Assembly: GCF_030254645.1 (NCBI RefSeq)
Contig: NZ_CP116346.1
Span: 1,902,001-1,966,000 of the forward strand
Length of the DNA stretch: 64,000 bases
From: Paucibacter sediminis
Lineage (GTDB): Bacteria > Pseudomonadota > Gammaproteobacteria > Burkholderiales > Burkholderiaceae_C
Reading direction: 5' to 3'
The translations under genes and the position numbers were made by a program. Positions 14,963 through 26,809 of the stretch are shown piece by piece (the first letter of the stretch is position 1; every line of letters begins with the position of its first letter). Below the pieces are notes generated by a model. It saw nothing but the letters and a program-made list of their open reading frames with translations. It did not search any database and was not told the origin of the DNA.

Positions 14963-16548
14963 GCGCTGGCCTTCGCATGCAAAGCCGTCACCGCATGCTG
15001 GGCCGAGAGCACCGCGCCCTCCTGCCAGGCCGGCAGCAGCGAGGCATGCTCGCCGGCCAGGATCAGGCGCCCGTCCATCCGCAGCAGCTGCGCGTAATGG
15101 CGCTCGCGCGCCGCCTGCGTCCACCAGGCAAAGCAGCCCAGCGTGGCCGGGTGGCGATGCCAGGCCACCGCCATGCCATGCTCGAACTCGGCCGGGTATT
15201 GCGGATGGATCTGAGCGCCCAGGCGCAGCGCCTCGCGCACGCGCTCGGCCGGGGTCAGCGCGCTGAACTCGTAGGCATTGGCGCCAAAGGCATAGGCGCC
15301 CAGCAGCACGCCCTTGCGGGCGTGGAAATGGTGGCTGGGGTAGCCGATCGTGCGTATCGCCAGATCGGTGCTGCTGATGCCGCCGTAGATGCCCTCGTCC
15401 TCTTCCCAGAAGCGGCGCCCGAACTGCAGGCCCACCTTGACCGCGGCGAAATAGCTCACCGCATCGATGGCGGCGCGCAGCGCCGGGCTGATGCGCATCT
15501 CCACTTGCGAGAGCACCGACAGCGGCAGGGTGCAGATGCACCAGTCGGCGCTCACGCTCAGCGGCGTGCCGGGGCGGGCGAGGTCTTGGTATTGCGCCGT
15601 CACGCCGCGTTCGTCCTGCTGGATCTCGGTGACGCGCGCCCGGTAGCGGATGCGCGGGCCCACTGCCTTGGCCAGGGCCCGCGCGATCGCGTCCATGCCG
15701 CCCACCGGCTGGAACAGCGGCATCTGGTATTCGAAGCCGCTGCCCAGATCGAGCCGGCCGGCCAGGCCGCTGGCCAGCACATCATGCAGGCCCAGCGGCT
15801 GATCATGTGGCGGCGCGGCAGACACGCCGCCACCCGGCTGCGGGCCGAAGCCGCGCCGCTCGGCGGCGATCTCGCCGGCGCGGTAGCGCCCCTGGGCATC
15901 CAGGGCGCCATGGCTGCGCAAGGCCTCCAGCAGGCGTGCCTGGTCCTCGCTGCTGAGGGTCTCGTCGAGCTGATGCTGCTGCACCACCTTGGCCAGCAGC
16001 TCGCTCACCTGGCCCTGGAAATCGGCCTGCAGCTCGCGCCAGCGCTGCGGCTTGCCGCCGAAGGCCTGCTGGCCATGCACATAGGCGTTGTGGTTGACCT
16101 GGATGAAGGGCTGCAGCGCCACGCCCAGGCGCTTGCAATAGCCCAGCACGCCATGGTGGTGGTAGGGGATGCGCCAGGGGCCGGGGTTGAAATACTCGCC
16201 CGGCGCGAACTCGCAATGCTGGCTGGCGCCGCCCAACTCGGTGTAGCGGTCGCCGCCGCGCAGGGTCCAGCAGCGGCCGCCGGGGCGTGCCTGGTATTCC
16301 AGCAGCTGCACCTGGTAGCCGGCGCGCTGCAGCTCATAGGCCGACACCAGGCCGGCAAGACCTGCCCCCAGCACCAGCACGCGGGCCCCCTTGGGCGCGC
16401 GGCCCAGGCCGAAATCGGCGCGCGCCGGCGAGGCCTGCGCCAGGCCCAGCTGGGTCAGCGCCGCATAGACCGCGCCGCTGCCGGCCGCGCGGCCCAGCTG
16501 CTGCAGCCAGGCGCGGCGGCTCGTGGATGGGCGGGTTTGCCTGCTCAT
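14959..16548 (-). CDS. Flavin monoamine oxidase family FAD-dependent oxidoreductase, Tat-exported
   Basis: 529 residues from ATG 16548, preceded by GGTGGG; ATG 16560 is an alternative. A twin-arginine signal is likely (SRRAWLQQLGRAAGSG, R11-R12). FAD-binding motifs are GAGLAG (61-66), the ribose-binding Glu at 84, and PGGR (89-92). The C-terminal LILAGEHASLLPAWQEGAVLSA is the amine-oxidase flavin-covering motif. The length and motifs fit amine oxidases/dehydrogenases acting on primary or secondary amines. With the adjacent cytochrome c and exported RidA it probably forms a periplasmic amine-oxidising unit. The substrate is unknown. Confidence 0.88.
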   Translation of the reverse strand: MSRQTRPSTSRRAWLQQLGRAAGSGAVYAALTQLGLAQASPARADFGLGRAPKGARVLVLGAGLAGLVSAYELQRAGYQVQLLEYQARPGGRCWTLRGGDRYTELGGASQHCEFAPGEYFNPGPWRIPYHHHGVLGYCKRLGVALQPFIQVNHNAYVHGQQAFGGKPQRWRELQADFQGQVSELLAKVVQQHQLDETLSSEDQARLLEALRSHGALDAQGRYRAGEIAAERRGFGPQPGGGVSAAPPHDQPLGLHDVLASGLAGRLDLGSGFEYQMPLFQPVGGMDAIARALAKAVGPRIRYRARVTEIQQDERGVTAQYQDLARPGTPLSVSADWCICTLPLSVLSQVEMRISPALRAAIDAVSYFAAVKVGLQFGRRFWEEDEGIYGGISSTDLAIRTIGYPSHHFHARKGVLLGAYAFGANAYEFSALTPAERVREALRLGAQIHPQYPAEFEHGMAVAWHRHPATLGCFAWWTQAARERHYAQLLRMDGRLILAGEHASLLPAWQEGAVLSAQHAVTALHAKASA

Positions 16549-16732
16549 GCGGCCCACCATAGCAAGCCGCCCGGCTTCCGACCAGAGGGCGATTGCCGAG
16601 GCAGGGGGCGCGACGCAGAATCGCCGCATAACAACATGATGGCGGGGGCGCGCTGGGGCGGGTGTGGACGGTCGCCCGCGTCCCTGCGCATGCGCCGGGC
16701 CGAACTCGCCGTTGCCTCAGGGAGTTCAGCAT

Positions 16733-18286
16733 ATGCAAGCATTGAGAAACCGTTCCATCGCGACACGGCTGCGGCTGGGGTTTGCGCTCCTGATACTCGT
16801 CAGCATGGCGGTGGCCCTGTTCGGGCGCCTGGCGCTCAGCCAGGTGGGGCTGCGGATGCAGGCGCTGACCGAACAGCATCTGGTGGTCGTCGGCCTGCTT
16901 GGCCAGATCAAGGACAACGTCAACGTCACCGCCCGTGCCGCGCGCAATATCGCCCTGCTCAGCGACGCCGCCGCCAAGCAGGCCGAGAAGGCGGTGATCG
17001 ACGCCAACCGCAACGACACCCGGGGCCTGCTCAAGCAACTGGAGGATCGCCTTGCGGCAGAGGCCGGCGGGGCCTTGCTGAAGCAGGTCACGGCGACGCG
17101 CCAGGCCTATGTGAAGGTGATGGACCAGGCCATCAGCGAGGGCCTGGCCGGGCACAACGAGGCCGCGCGCGACCTGCTGGTGGGCGAGGTCTCGCAGACG
17201 CAGACGGCCTACTTCGGCAGCCTCAACGAGCTGGTCAAGTTGCAGCGCCAGCGCATGGATGAGGCCAAGCAGGAGGCCGACGCCACCATCGCGCGCGCCG
17301 GCCTGGCGATGCTGGGCCTGCTGGGCTTGGCGGCCATGTGCGGGCTGGTGATCGCCAACTGGCTGGCGCGCAGCGTCACCCGGCCCTTGCTGGCGGCGGT
17401 GCAGGTGACCCAGCGCATCGCGCGCGGCGACCTCAGCTCGCGCATCGTGGCCGAGTCGGACGACGAGGTGGGCCAGCTGAGCCGTTCCCTGCATGCCATG
17501 CAGGAGGCCTTGCGCAGCCTGGTGGGCGTGGTGCGTGCCAGCAGCGACTCGGTGGCCACCGGCGCCGGCCAGATCGCGGTGGGCAACGGCGATCTCTCGC
17601 AACGCACCGAACGCCAGGCCAGCAGCCTGCAGCAGACCGCCGCCTCGATGGAGCAGCTCTCCGGCACGGTACTAGGCAGCGCCGAGACGGCGCGCCAGGC
17701 GAATGCCTTTGCCGCCGTCGCGAGCGGCGCGGCCGAGCGCGGCGCGGCGGTGGTGGGGCAGGTCATCACCACCATGGACGGCATCAACGCGGCCTCGCGC
17801 CGCATCGGCGACATCGTCGGCGTGATCGACGGCATCGCCTTCCAGACCAATATCCTGGCCCTGAACGCCGCCGTGGAGGCGGCCCGTGCCGGCGAGCAGG
17901 GGCGCGGCTTTGCGGTGGTGGCCGCGGAGGTGCGCAATCTGGCGCAGCGCTCGGCCAGCGCGGCGCGCGAGATCAAGTCGCTGATCGCCACCAACGAAAG
18001 CACGGTGGAGGCCGGCTCGCGCCTGGTGGGCGAGGCCGGCCACAGCATGCGCGACATCCATGCGCAGGTGGCGCGCGTGGTGGGCCTGATCGGCGAGCTG
18101 GGCGCGGCGGCCGAGGCACAGAGCCGCGACATTGTGCAGATCAACCAGGCGGTGGCGCAGCTGGACGAGTCGACCCAGCAGAACGCGGCGCTGGTGGAGC
18201 AATCCGCCGCCGCGGCCGACAGCCTGAGCCAGCAGGCGCGCGTGCTGGTGGATGCGGTGAGCGCCTTCAGGCTGGAGCTGGCTTAG
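16733..18286 (+). CDS. Methyl-accepting chemotaxis protein
   Basis: 517 residues from ATG 16733, with CAGGGAG upstream at 16718-16724. TM1 is about 12-34. A periplasmic four-helix-bundle ligand domain (about 35-185) is followed by TM2 (about 188-212), HAMP ([20 protein letters not shown]), and a signalling hairpin whose tip reads [32 protein letters not shown] (presented here only as family signature; positions about 380-410). The C-terminus lacks an NWETF-like CheR tether. It would couple to CheA/CheW. The ligand is unknown. Confidence 0.93.
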   Translation: MQALRNRSIATRLRLGFALLILVSMAVALFGRLALSQVGLRMQALTEQHLVVVGLLGQIKDNVNVTARAARNIALLSDAAAKQAEKAVIDANRNDTRGLLKQLEDRLAAEAGGALLKQVTATRQAYVKVMDQAISEGLAGHNEAARDLLVGEVSQTQTAYFGSLNELVKLQRQRMDEAKQEADATIARAGLAMLGLLGLAAMCGLVIANWLARSVTRPLLAAVQVTQRIARGDLSSRIVAESDDEVGQLSRSLHAMQEALRSLVGVVRASSDSVATGAGQIAVGNGDLSQRTERQASSLQQTAASMEQLSGTVLGSAETARQANAFAAVASGAAERGAAVVGQVITTMDGINAASRRIGDIVGVIDGIAFQTNILALNAAVEAARAGEQGRGFAVVAAEVRNLAQRSASAAREIKSLIATNESTVEAGSRLVGEAGHSMRDIHAQVARVVGLIGELGAAAEAQSRDIVQINQAVAQLDESTQQNAALVEQSAAAADSLSQQARVLVDAVSAFRLELA

Positions 18287-18296
18287 ACTGCCGGCG

Positions 18297-18827
18297 ATGT
18301 TGCGCCACGGTCTGATCGCTACCCTGTTGCTGGCCGGCTGCGCCGCGATGGCGCAGACCCCGCCCTGCCTGATCGTCTACGGCCATGGCCGCAACCTCGG
18401 CAGCGAGGCGGAGAACCTGGCCTGGGACCGCCTCAATCTGCGCTTCAACCAGCAGGTGGCGGCCAGCCTGGATGCGGCCGGCCGGCGCGTCGTGCCGATG
18501 CTGCTGCGCGTCGGCAGCAGCGATCTCGCCGCCACCCTGGAGGCGGTGCTGGGCGAGGCGCAGCGCCAGGGCTGCGAGTTGGTGGTGGACACCGCCGTGT
18601 TTGCCGACGATGCGAACGCCGCCCTGGTATTGCGCCTGCGCGTGCACCCGCTGCTGCCGGCCCTGGGGCCGCGCGCCGGCGCACGCCTGCCGCGCGTGGG
18701 CGAGGCCATCTACACCAGCCAGCGCGATTTCGATTTCAGCCCGCGCGTGCTGGAGCGGCTGAAGCTGGATCAGCTGGCGCAGGAAATGACGGCCGGCTAC
18801 CTGGCCGACACGGCCGCCAAGCCCTGA
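18297..18827 (+). CDS. Hypothetical exported protein
   Basis: 176 residues starting 10 bp after the chemoreceptor stop. The N-terminus LIATLLLAGCAAMAQ is a signal peptide; the LAGC sequence could be a lipobox. The rest (CLIVYGHGRNLGSEAENLAW, ACELVVDTAVFADD-like segments) shows alternating hydrophobic strands but no motif I recognise. Proximity suggests co-transcription with the chemoreceptor. Its 3' end overlaps the convergent phosphatase gene by 31 bp. Confidence 0.65.
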   Translation: MLRHGLIATLLLAGCAAMAQTPPCLIVYGHGRNLGSEAENLAWDRLNLRFNQQVAASLDAAGRRVVPMLLRVGSSDLAATLEAVLGEAQRQGCELVVDTAVFADDANAALVLRLRVHPLLPALGPRAGARLPRVGEAIYTSQRDFDFSPRVLERLKLDQLAQEMTAGYLADTAAKP

Positions 18828-19459
18828 TCCGCCAGGCCCTCCAGATGGGCCGCGTCGGCCCAGCCGAGGATCTCAAAGCGCGCGGCGCCGGCATCGTCCA
18901 GGCGCACGCGCACGCGGTTGATGCCGGTATTCGGAATGGCGCATTCGCGCGGGCCGTGCAGGGGCAGGGCCTGGGCGTGGCGCCACACCATGTCGAGCAC
19001 GCCGCCATGGGTGACCACGGCCAGGGTCTGGCGCGGGTGCGCCACCGCCAGCTGGCCCAGCGCGGCGATGACGCGCTGGAAGAAATGCTGGCGGCTTTCG
19101 GCGCCACCCGGCAGCGCGTAATCGGGCTCATGGCGGGCCCATTGCGCGAACTCCTCGGGATGGGCGCGGCGGATGTCGTCGAAGCTCATGCCTTCCAGAA
19201 TGCCGAAGCCCTGCTCGCGCAGCGCCGCCTGCCGCTCGGTCTGCAGGCCCAGGGCATGCGCCAGCGGCGCGGCGGTCTGCAGCGCGCGGCTCAGATCGCT
19301 GGCCACCAGGGCCTGGATGGGCTCGGCGCGCAGGCGCGCCGCCAGGCGCTCGGCCTGGGCCAGGCCATGGGCGTTCAGCGGCACGTCGATCTGGCCCTGG
19401 AAACATTGGCGGCGGTTCCAGTCGGTCTCGCCATGGCGTATCAGCAGCAGCTCGGTCAT
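18797..19459 (-). CDS. Histidine phosphatase family protein
   Basis: 220 residues from ATG 19459 (MTELLLIRHGETDWN); ATG 19480 is an alternative. The RHG catalytic motif at the N-terminus contains the nucleophilic His. The second catalytic His is in AVVTHGGVLDMVW, and the acid/base Glu is in REQGFGILEGMSF. This set is standard for the phosphoglycerate-mutase-like branch 1 (cobC/gpmB-like phosphatases). No cobalamin genes are adjacent, so a broad phosphatase is the safer call. Confidence 0.88.
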   Translation of the reverse strand: MTELLLIRHGETDWNRRQCFQGQIDVPLNAHGLAQAERLAARLRAEPIQALVASDLSRALQTAAPLAHALGLQTERQAALREQGFGILEGMSFDDIRRAHPEEFAQWARHEPDYALPGGAESRQHFFQRVIAALGQLAVAHPRQTLAVVTHGGVLDMVWRHAQALPLHGPRECAIPNTGINRVRVRLDDAGAARFEILGWADAAHLEGLADQGLAAVSAR

Positions 19460-19506
19460 ATGACTTCGATTGTGCGGCATTGGTTCTTTCTGCTGAAATG
19501 CGGCCC

Positions 19507-19938
19507 ATGCAGACACTCACCATCAGCGACGACAAGGCAGCCCTGGACCTGGACCTGCTGCACCGCTTTCTGAGCCAGGAATCCAGCTGGGCGCGGGGCC
19601 TGCCGCGCGCCACCATGGAGCGATCGATCGCCAACTCGCTGTGCTTTGGCGCCTATCTAGAGGGCGAGCAGATCGGCTTTGCCCGCGTCGTCACCGATGG
19701 CGCCAGCTTCGCCTATCTGTGCGATGTGTTCGTGCTGGCCGAGCATCGCGGCCGTGGCCACAGCAAGGCGCTGATGCGGGCGGTGCTGGCGCACCCGCAG
19801 CTGCAAGGCCTGCGCCGCTTCATGCTTGCCACCAGCACCGCGCCCTGGCTCTATGCGCAGTTCGGTTTCACGCCGGTGGCCAAGCCGGAGGCGCTGATGG
19901 AGCGGCTGGACCGGGACGTCTACAGCCGGCCGGCCTGA
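19507..19938 (+). CDS. GNAT family N-acetyltransferase
   Basis: 143 residues from ATG 19507. A compact GNAT domain: LCDVFVLAEHRGRGHSKALM is the acetyl-CoA-binding motif A (RGRGH), and LATSTAPWLYAQFGFTPV is motif B. Many relatives of this size, with SSWARGLPRATMERSI near the N-terminus, are annotated only as acetyltransferases. It is divergent from the phosphatase and ends one base before the convergent GST. Confidence 0.87.
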   Translation: MQTLTISDDKAALDLDLLHRFLSQESSWARGLPRATMERSIANSLCFGAYLEGEQIGFARVVTDGASFAYLCDVFVLAEHRGRGHSKALMRAVLAHPQLQGLRRFMLATSTAPWLYAQFGFTPVAKPEALMERLDRDVYSRPA

Positions 19939-19939
19939 G

Positions 19940-20596
19940 CTAAATCCAGGGCTGCGGCAGCTGTTCGGTGGCGATGGCGCGCTGCACCGCGGGCCGCGCC
20001 AGCATGCGCTGCAGAAAGGCGCCCAGCGCCGGCCAGCTGCGCGCCGGGCGCGCGAAGCCGCGCGTCCAGCGGCACAGCATGAAGCTGAAGGGGTCCAGTG
20101 CGCTGTAGCTTGCGCCCAGCGTCCAGGGACCCTGGTGGCGCTGGAACTCGGCTTCCAGGAGGTCCAGCAGGCCGCCGGGCGCGCTGATCTGCGCCTCGGC
20201 ATGGGCCTTCACCTGGGCCACGCCGGCGGCGTTGCCCTCGTCCACCCAGCGCTCCGGGTAGTAGTAGGCCATCAGCAGCGGCTGCAGGGTGTTGGTGAGC
20301 CACATCAGCCATTTGTAGGCCTGCGCGCGTTCGGCCGTGCCCAATGCCGGCAGCAGCCCGGCCGCCGGGTGGGTGTCGGCCAGGTGCAGCAGGATGGCGG
20401 CGGTTTCCGACAGCACCAGCTCGCCATCCACCAGGGTCGGGATCAGGCCCATGGGGTTGAGCTTCAGGTACGCGGGCGACTTGTGTGCGCCCTGGTCGCG
20501 GTCCACCAGCTTGAGTTCGAAGGGCAGGCCCAGTTCTTCCAGCAGCACATGCGGCGCGAAGCTGGCATTGCTGGGGTAGTAGTGCAAATGGATCAT
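19940..20596 (-). CDS. Glutathione S-transferase family protein
   Basis: 218 residues. The N-terminal thioredoxin-like domain contains YYPSNASFAPHVLLEELGLPFE (Ser in the catalytic loop), the cis-Pro in NPMGLIPTLV, and the glutathione gamma-glutamyl-binding SETAAILLHLAD. The C-terminal all-helical domain follows. The family conjugates or reduces electrophiles with glutathione; the specific substrate is unknown. Confidence 0.9.
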   Translation of the reverse strand: MIHLHYYPSNASFAPHVLLEELGLPFELKLVDRDQGAHKSPAYLKLNPMGLIPTLVDGELVLSETAAILLHLADTHPAAGLLPALGTAERAQAYKWLMWLTNTLQPLLMAYYYPERWVDEGNAAGVAQVKAHAEAQISAPGGLLDLLEAEFQRHQGPWTLGASYSALDPFSFMLCRWTRGFARPARSWPALGAFLQRMLARPAVQRAIATEQLPQPWI

Positions 20597-20639
20597 GGTG
20601 GCGCCATCCTAGCCTGGACGCGCCGGCATTGCGGCGCCT

Positions 20640-20693
20640 CAATATGGTGACCATGGCCCGACCTATATTGAATCTGGACCCGCGTCCGGGTCC
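20640..20693. promoter_or_regulatory. Inverted repeats in the GST / small-protein intergenic region
   Basis: An AT-rich imperfect inverted repeat, CAATAT (20640-20645) and ATATTG (20665-20670), stands out from the GC-rich surroundings. It is followed by a GGACCC/GGGTCC hairpin (20676-20693). The position between divergent genes suits an operator or promoter. The function is unproven. Confidence 0.3.
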
Positions 20694-20713
20694 ATGCCCG
20701 AAAGGTGGCGACC

Positions 20714-21121
20714 ATGAGAACGCAGATCGCAATTGCCGCATTGATGCTGGTACCCGCATTGGCCATGGCGCAGGCCGCACCGGCCCAGCTGGAGCCCGTG
20801 AAGGTCAGTGGCACGGTGGCCAAGATCGTGTTGCCGGGCAAGGCCTACAAGCTGCAGGCGAGCGAATTCAAGAGCCTGGCCGGCCAGTACGAGCTGGCCG
20901 ACGGCAAGACCCTGACCATGTCCGGCACGGCCAAGCATATGTTTGCGCAGATCGACGGCATGCCGCGCGCCGAGCTGGTGGCGGCCTCGCCCGAGACCCT
21001 GGTGGCCAAGAACAAGCAGATGCGCATCGAGTTCGGCACCACCGCCAACGGCATCGTCAGCGAGGTGGTGGTGACCTATATCGCCCCCACCGAAACCAAG
21101 GGCAGGCGCAAGGCTTCCTAG
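20714..21121 (+). CDS. Hypothetical exported protein
   Basis: 135 residues from ATG 20714, chosen because AAAGGTGG lies just upstream. A signal peptide (IAIAALMLVPALAMAQA) precedes about 115 residues rich in beta-strand patterns (VKVSGTVAKIVLPGKAYKL, MRIEFGTTANGIVSEVVVTYI). No family is recognised. Its stop overlaps the convergent xdhC stop by 3 bp. Confidence 0.65.
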   Translation: MRTQIAIAALMLVPALAMAQAAPAQLEPVKVSGTVAKIVLPGKAYKLQASEFKSLAGQYELADGKTLTMSGTAKHMFAQIDGMPRAELVAASPETLVAKNKQMRIEFGTTANGIVSEVVVTYIAPTETKGRRKAS

Positions 21122-22113
21122 AGGCTGCAGCCCGCCTCCGCGCCCGAGCCGGCCGACGAACTGCTGAGCGTGACGCCGTAGCGTTCGGCGGTCATGTGCG
21201 CCAGGATGGACAGCGCGATCTCGGGTGGCGTGCGTGCGCCGATGTGCAGGCCCACCGGGCCGTGCAGGCGCGCCAGCTCGGCCTCGCTGAGGCCGAAATG
21301 CTCGGCCAGGCGGGCGCGGCGCTTGGCTTGGTTGAGGCGTGAGCCGATCGCGCCGACATAGAAGGCCGGGCTCTTGAGCGCTTCCATCAGCGCCAGGTCG
21401 TCGAGCTTGGGGTCGTGGGTCAGGGCCACGATGGCGCTGTGGCCATCCGGGGCAAAGGCCAGCACGCAGTCGTCGGGCATCTCGCGGGTGATGCGGGCGC
21501 CGGGGATCTCGGGCTGGTATTCGTCGCGCGGGTCGCACACCAGCACCTGGTAGTCGAGCGCCAGCGCGAAGTTGGCGAGGTACTGGGTGAGCTGGCCGGC
21601 GCCGATGACGAGCAGGCGCCATTGCGGGCCGTGGTGGGTGATGAGGGTGGTGGCGCTGAGTTGCACCACATCGGCACCGGCCTCGGGCGCATGCAGGCTG
21701 ACGGCGCCGCTGTGCATGTCCAGCACGCGCCGCACGCGAGCGCCGGCGGCCAGCTTGGCGAGCAGGGCCTGCACCTGCGAGGCCGGCCCCAGCGGCTCCA
21801 GCACCAGTTCCAGCGTGCCGCCGCAGGGCAGGCCGAAGCGCGTGGCCTCCTCGGCGCCCACGCCATAGCGGATCAGCTCGGGCTTGCTGAGCCGCAGCGC
21901 GCCCTCGCGCAGCTTGGCAACCAGGTCGTCCTCGATGCAGCCGCCCGAGACCGAGCCGGCGATCTGGCCATCGTCGCGCACCGCCACCAGCGAACCCACC
22001 GGCCGCGGTGCCGAGCCCCAGGTGCGCGTGATGGTGCCCAGCACCACGCCGCGCTTTTCATCATCCAGCCATTGCGCCACCTGACGCAGCACCTGCAGAT
22101 CCACGTTGTCCAT
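21118..22113 (-). CDS. xdhC: XdhC family molybdenum-cofactor insertion protein
   Basis: 331 residues from ATG 22113, with AAGGGG upstream. The N-terminal XdhC/CoxI domain includes TWGSAPRPVGS and GSVSGGCIEDD (conserved Cys). The C-terminal domain is a Rossmann fold (LLVIGAGQLTQYLANFALALDY and CDPR). XdhC proteins bind and sulfurate the molybdenum cofactor and hand it to xanthine-dehydrogenase-family enzymes. It is divergent from the molybdenum hydroxylase cluster, which fits maturation of that enzyme. Confidence 0.9.
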   Translation of the reverse strand: MDNVDLQVLRQVAQWLDDEKRGVVLGTITRTWGSAPRPVGSLVAVRDDGQIAGSVSGGCIEDDLVAKLREGALRLSKPELIRYGVGAEEATRFGLPCGGTLELVLEPLGPASQVQALLAKLAAGARVRRVLDMHSGAVSLHAPEAGADVVQLSATTLITHHGPQWRLLVIGAGQLTQYLANFALALDYQVLVCDPRDEYQPEIPGARITREMPDDCVLAFAPDGHSAIVALTHDPKLDDLALMEALKSPAFYVGAIGSRLNQAKRRARLAEHFGLSEAELARLHGPVGLHIGARTPPEIALSILAHMTAERYGVTLSSSSAGSGAEAGCSL

Positions 22114-22274
22114 TGCAGCCAACCCCTTGCTATCGCAGCAGTGTGCCAGCTTGACGCACAACCCAGGGGTGGCGGGCTCTATGGATGGGCATACAGGAGG
22201 GATAACGGTAGCTGTTCGGGCAGTGAATCCCCGCGAGCATGGGGCTTGTCCGCTGACCCCTACAAGGAGACATC

Positions 22275-22745
22275 ATGAGCCAGAAAACGACGCTCAAGGT
22301 CAACGGCAAGACGGTGACGCGCGAGATCGCGCCCGACCGCTTGCTGGTGCAATTCCTGCGCGAGGATCTCGCGCTCACCGGCACCCATGTGGGTTGCGAC
22401 ACCAGCCAGTGCGGCGCCTGCACGGTGCATGTGAACGGCCGCGCGGTGAAGTCCTGCAATGTGCTGGCGGTGCAGCTGAACGGCGCCGAGATCACCACCA
22501 TCGAGGGGCTCGCGGCCGCGAATGGCGAACTGCATCCCATGCAAGCCGCCTTCAAGGAATGCCATGGCCTGCAATGCGGCTTCTGCACCCCCGGCATGGT
22601 GATGAGCGCGGTGGACCTGGTGCAGCACCATGGCTGCAGCAGCGAGGCGCAGATCCGTGAGGGCCTGGAGGGCAATTTCTGCCGCTGCACCGGCTACCAG
22701 AACATCGTGCGCGCCGTGCAGCTCGGCGCCCAGGGAATGAAGTGA
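22275..22745 (+). CDS. Molybdenum hydroxylase small subunit, [2Fe-2S] (CoxS/XdhA-like)
   Basis: 156 residues, preceded by AAGGAG. The N-terminal plant-ferredoxin-type cluster site is [21 protein letters not shown]-like (about residues 41-61). The C-terminal helical domain carries the second cluster motif CGFCTPGM and CRCTGYQNI. This two-cluster subunit passes electrons from the molybdopterin to the FAD subunit. First gene of a seven-gene cluster. Confidence 0.95.
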   Translation: MSQKTTLKVNGKTVTREIAPDRLLVQFLREDLALTGTHVGCDTSQCGACTVHVNGRAVKSCNVLAVQLNGAEITTIEGLAAANGELHPMQAAFKECHGLQCGFCTPGMVMSAVDLVQHHGCSSEAQIREGLEGNFCRCTGYQNIVRAVQLGAQGMK

Positions 22746-22758
22746 GGAGCCAGCCACC

Positions 22759-25113
<2,355 letters not shown>

Positions 25114-25130
25114 AGGAAAGGGGATCACAC

Positions 25131-25919
25131 ATGAGCTTCAACTACACCCAAGCCGCCACCCTGGCCGATGCGGCGCGCGCCGCCGCCGCCCTGGATGCCA
25201 AGATCATTGCCGGGGGTCAGTCCTTGCTGGGCGCCATCAAGCTCGGCCTGGCCGCACCGGCCTCGCTGGTGGACCTGAGTGCGCTGGCCGATCTCAAGGG
25301 CATACGCGTGGACAACGGCCGCGTCGTGATCGGTGCGATGAGCACCCATGCCACCGTGGCCGCGTCCAAGGAGGTGCAGCAGGCTATTCCCGCGCTGGCC
25401 GATCTGGCCGGCCATATCGGCGATCGCCAGGTGCGCAACCGCGGCACCCTGGGCGGCAGCCTGGCCAACAACGATCCGGCGGCCTGCTACCCCGCGGCCG
25501 TGCTGGCCCTGGGCGCCACCATCCATACCGACAGGCGCAGCATCGCCGCGGACGATTTCTTCAAGGGCCTGTACGAGACCGCGCTGCAGGAGGGCGAGAT
25601 CATCAGCTCGGTGAGCTTCCCGGTGCCGCTCAAGGCGGCCTGGCAGAAGTTCAAGCAGCCGGCCTCGCGCTTTTCCATCGTCGGCGTGTTCGTGGCCAAG
25701 ACGGCAGCGGGCGTGCGGGTGGCTGTCACCGGGGCCGGGCCCTGCGTGTTCCGCGCCAGCACCATCGAGGCGGCGCTCGCCAGCAGCTGGAGCGAGACCT
25801 CGGCCAAGCTGGTGTCCATCAAGCCCGACGGCCTCAACAGCGATCTGCATGGCTCGGCCGCCTACCGCGCCGCGCTGATCCCGGTGCTGGCCGGTCGCGC
25901 CGTGGCAGCCGCAGGCTGA
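25131..25919 (+). CDS. Molybdenum hydroxylase medium subunit, FAD-binding (CoxM-like)
   Basis: 262 residues from ATG 25131, preceded by AAGGAAAGGGG. FAD-binding motifs are AGGQSLLGAIKLG (about 30-42) and NRGTLGGSLANNDPAACYPA (about 103-122). It delivers electrons from the small subunit to the external acceptor. It follows the large subunit by 17 bp. The order small-large-medium differs from the medium-small-large order of the classical cox operon. Confidence 0.94.
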   Translation: MSFNYTQAATLADAARAAAALDAKIIAGGQSLLGAIKLGLAAPASLVDLSALADLKGIRVDNGRVVIGAMSTHATVAASKEVQQAIPALADLAGHIGDRQVRNRGTLGGSLANNDPAACYPAAVLALGATIHTDRRSIAADDFFKGLYETALQEGEIISSVSFPVPLKAAWQKFKQPASRFSIVGVFVAKTAAGVRVAVTGAGPCVFRASTIEAALASSWSETSAKLVSIKPDGLNSDLHGSAAYRAALIPVLAGRAVAAAG

Positions 25920-26809
25920 TGGCGGCGCTGCCCTCCAGCATCGACGACTGCGCGGCCGGCCTGCTCGCCCACGACTATGTGGCCGAGCGCGAGCTGGCCT
26001 GCGCGGTCTTCCTGGCCTTGCGCCTGCAGCGCCCGCTGTTCCTGGAGGGCGAGCCCGGCACCGGCAAGACCGAGATCGCCAAGACCCTGGCGGCGCTGCT
26101 GGACCGGCCCCTCATCCGCCTGCAGTGCTATGAGGGCCTGGACATGGCCAGCGCCGCCTACGAGTGGAACTACGCGCGCCAGATGCTGGAGATCCAGGCG
26201 GCCAAGGAGGGGCAGAGGCTGAGTTCCGACGAGCTCTTCACCCGCCGCTTCCTGATCCCGCGCGCGCTGCTGCAGGCGCTGGAGATGCCGGGCCCGCCGG
26301 TGCTGCTGATCGACGAGCTGGACCGCGCCGACGAGCCCTTCGAGGCCTTTCTGCTGGAGCTGCTGAGCGATTTCCAGCTCACCATTCCCGAGCTCGGCAC
26401 GGTCAGCGCGGCCGCGCCGCCCATCGTCGTCATCACCTCCAACCGCACGCGCGAGATCCACGACGCGGTGAAGCGGCGCTGCCTCTACCACTGGGTGGGC
26501 TTTCCGGATGCGGCGCGTGAGCTGGCGATTCTGCAGCGCCGCGTGCCCGGTGCGGGCGAGGCGCTGGCGCGCCAGATCGTCGGCTTCATCCAGGGTCTGC
26601 GCGGCATCGATCTCTACAAGCTGCCCGGCATCGCCGAGACCATCGAATGGTCGCGCGCGCTGCTGGAACTCAACGCCCTGGTGCTGGACCCCGAGACCGT
26701 GCACATGACCCTGGGCGTGCTGCTCAAGTACCAGGACGACATCGCCAAGGTGCAGGGCTCGGAGGCGGCGCGCCTGCTGGAGCAGGTGCGCGTGGCGACG
26801 CATGGCTGA
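25919..26809 (+). CDS. MoxR-type AAA+ ATPase, CoxD-like
   Basis: 296 residues. Start overlaps the FAD subunit stop (TGATG). Walker A is GEPGTGKT (44-51), Walker B VLLIDELDRAD, and sensor ITSNRTREIHDAVKRRC. CoxD partly unfolds the apo-hydrolase so that its metal centre can be completed. It is paired with a VWA protein downstream, the usual MoxR-VWA arrangement. Confidence 0.92.
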   Translation: MAALPSSIDDCAAGLLAHDYVAERELACAVFLALRLQRPLFLEGEPGTGKTEIAKTLAALLDRPLIRLQCYEGLDMASAAYEWNYARQMLEIQAAKEGQRLSSDELFTRRFLIPRALLQALEMPGPPVLLIDELDRADEPFEAFLLELLSDFQLTIPELGTVSAAAPPIVVITSNRTREIHDAVKRRCLYHWVGFPDAARELAILQRRVPGAGEALARQIVGFIQGLRGIDLYKLPGIAETIEWSRALLELNALVLDPETVHMTLGVLLKYQDDIAKVQGSEAARLLEQVRVATHG

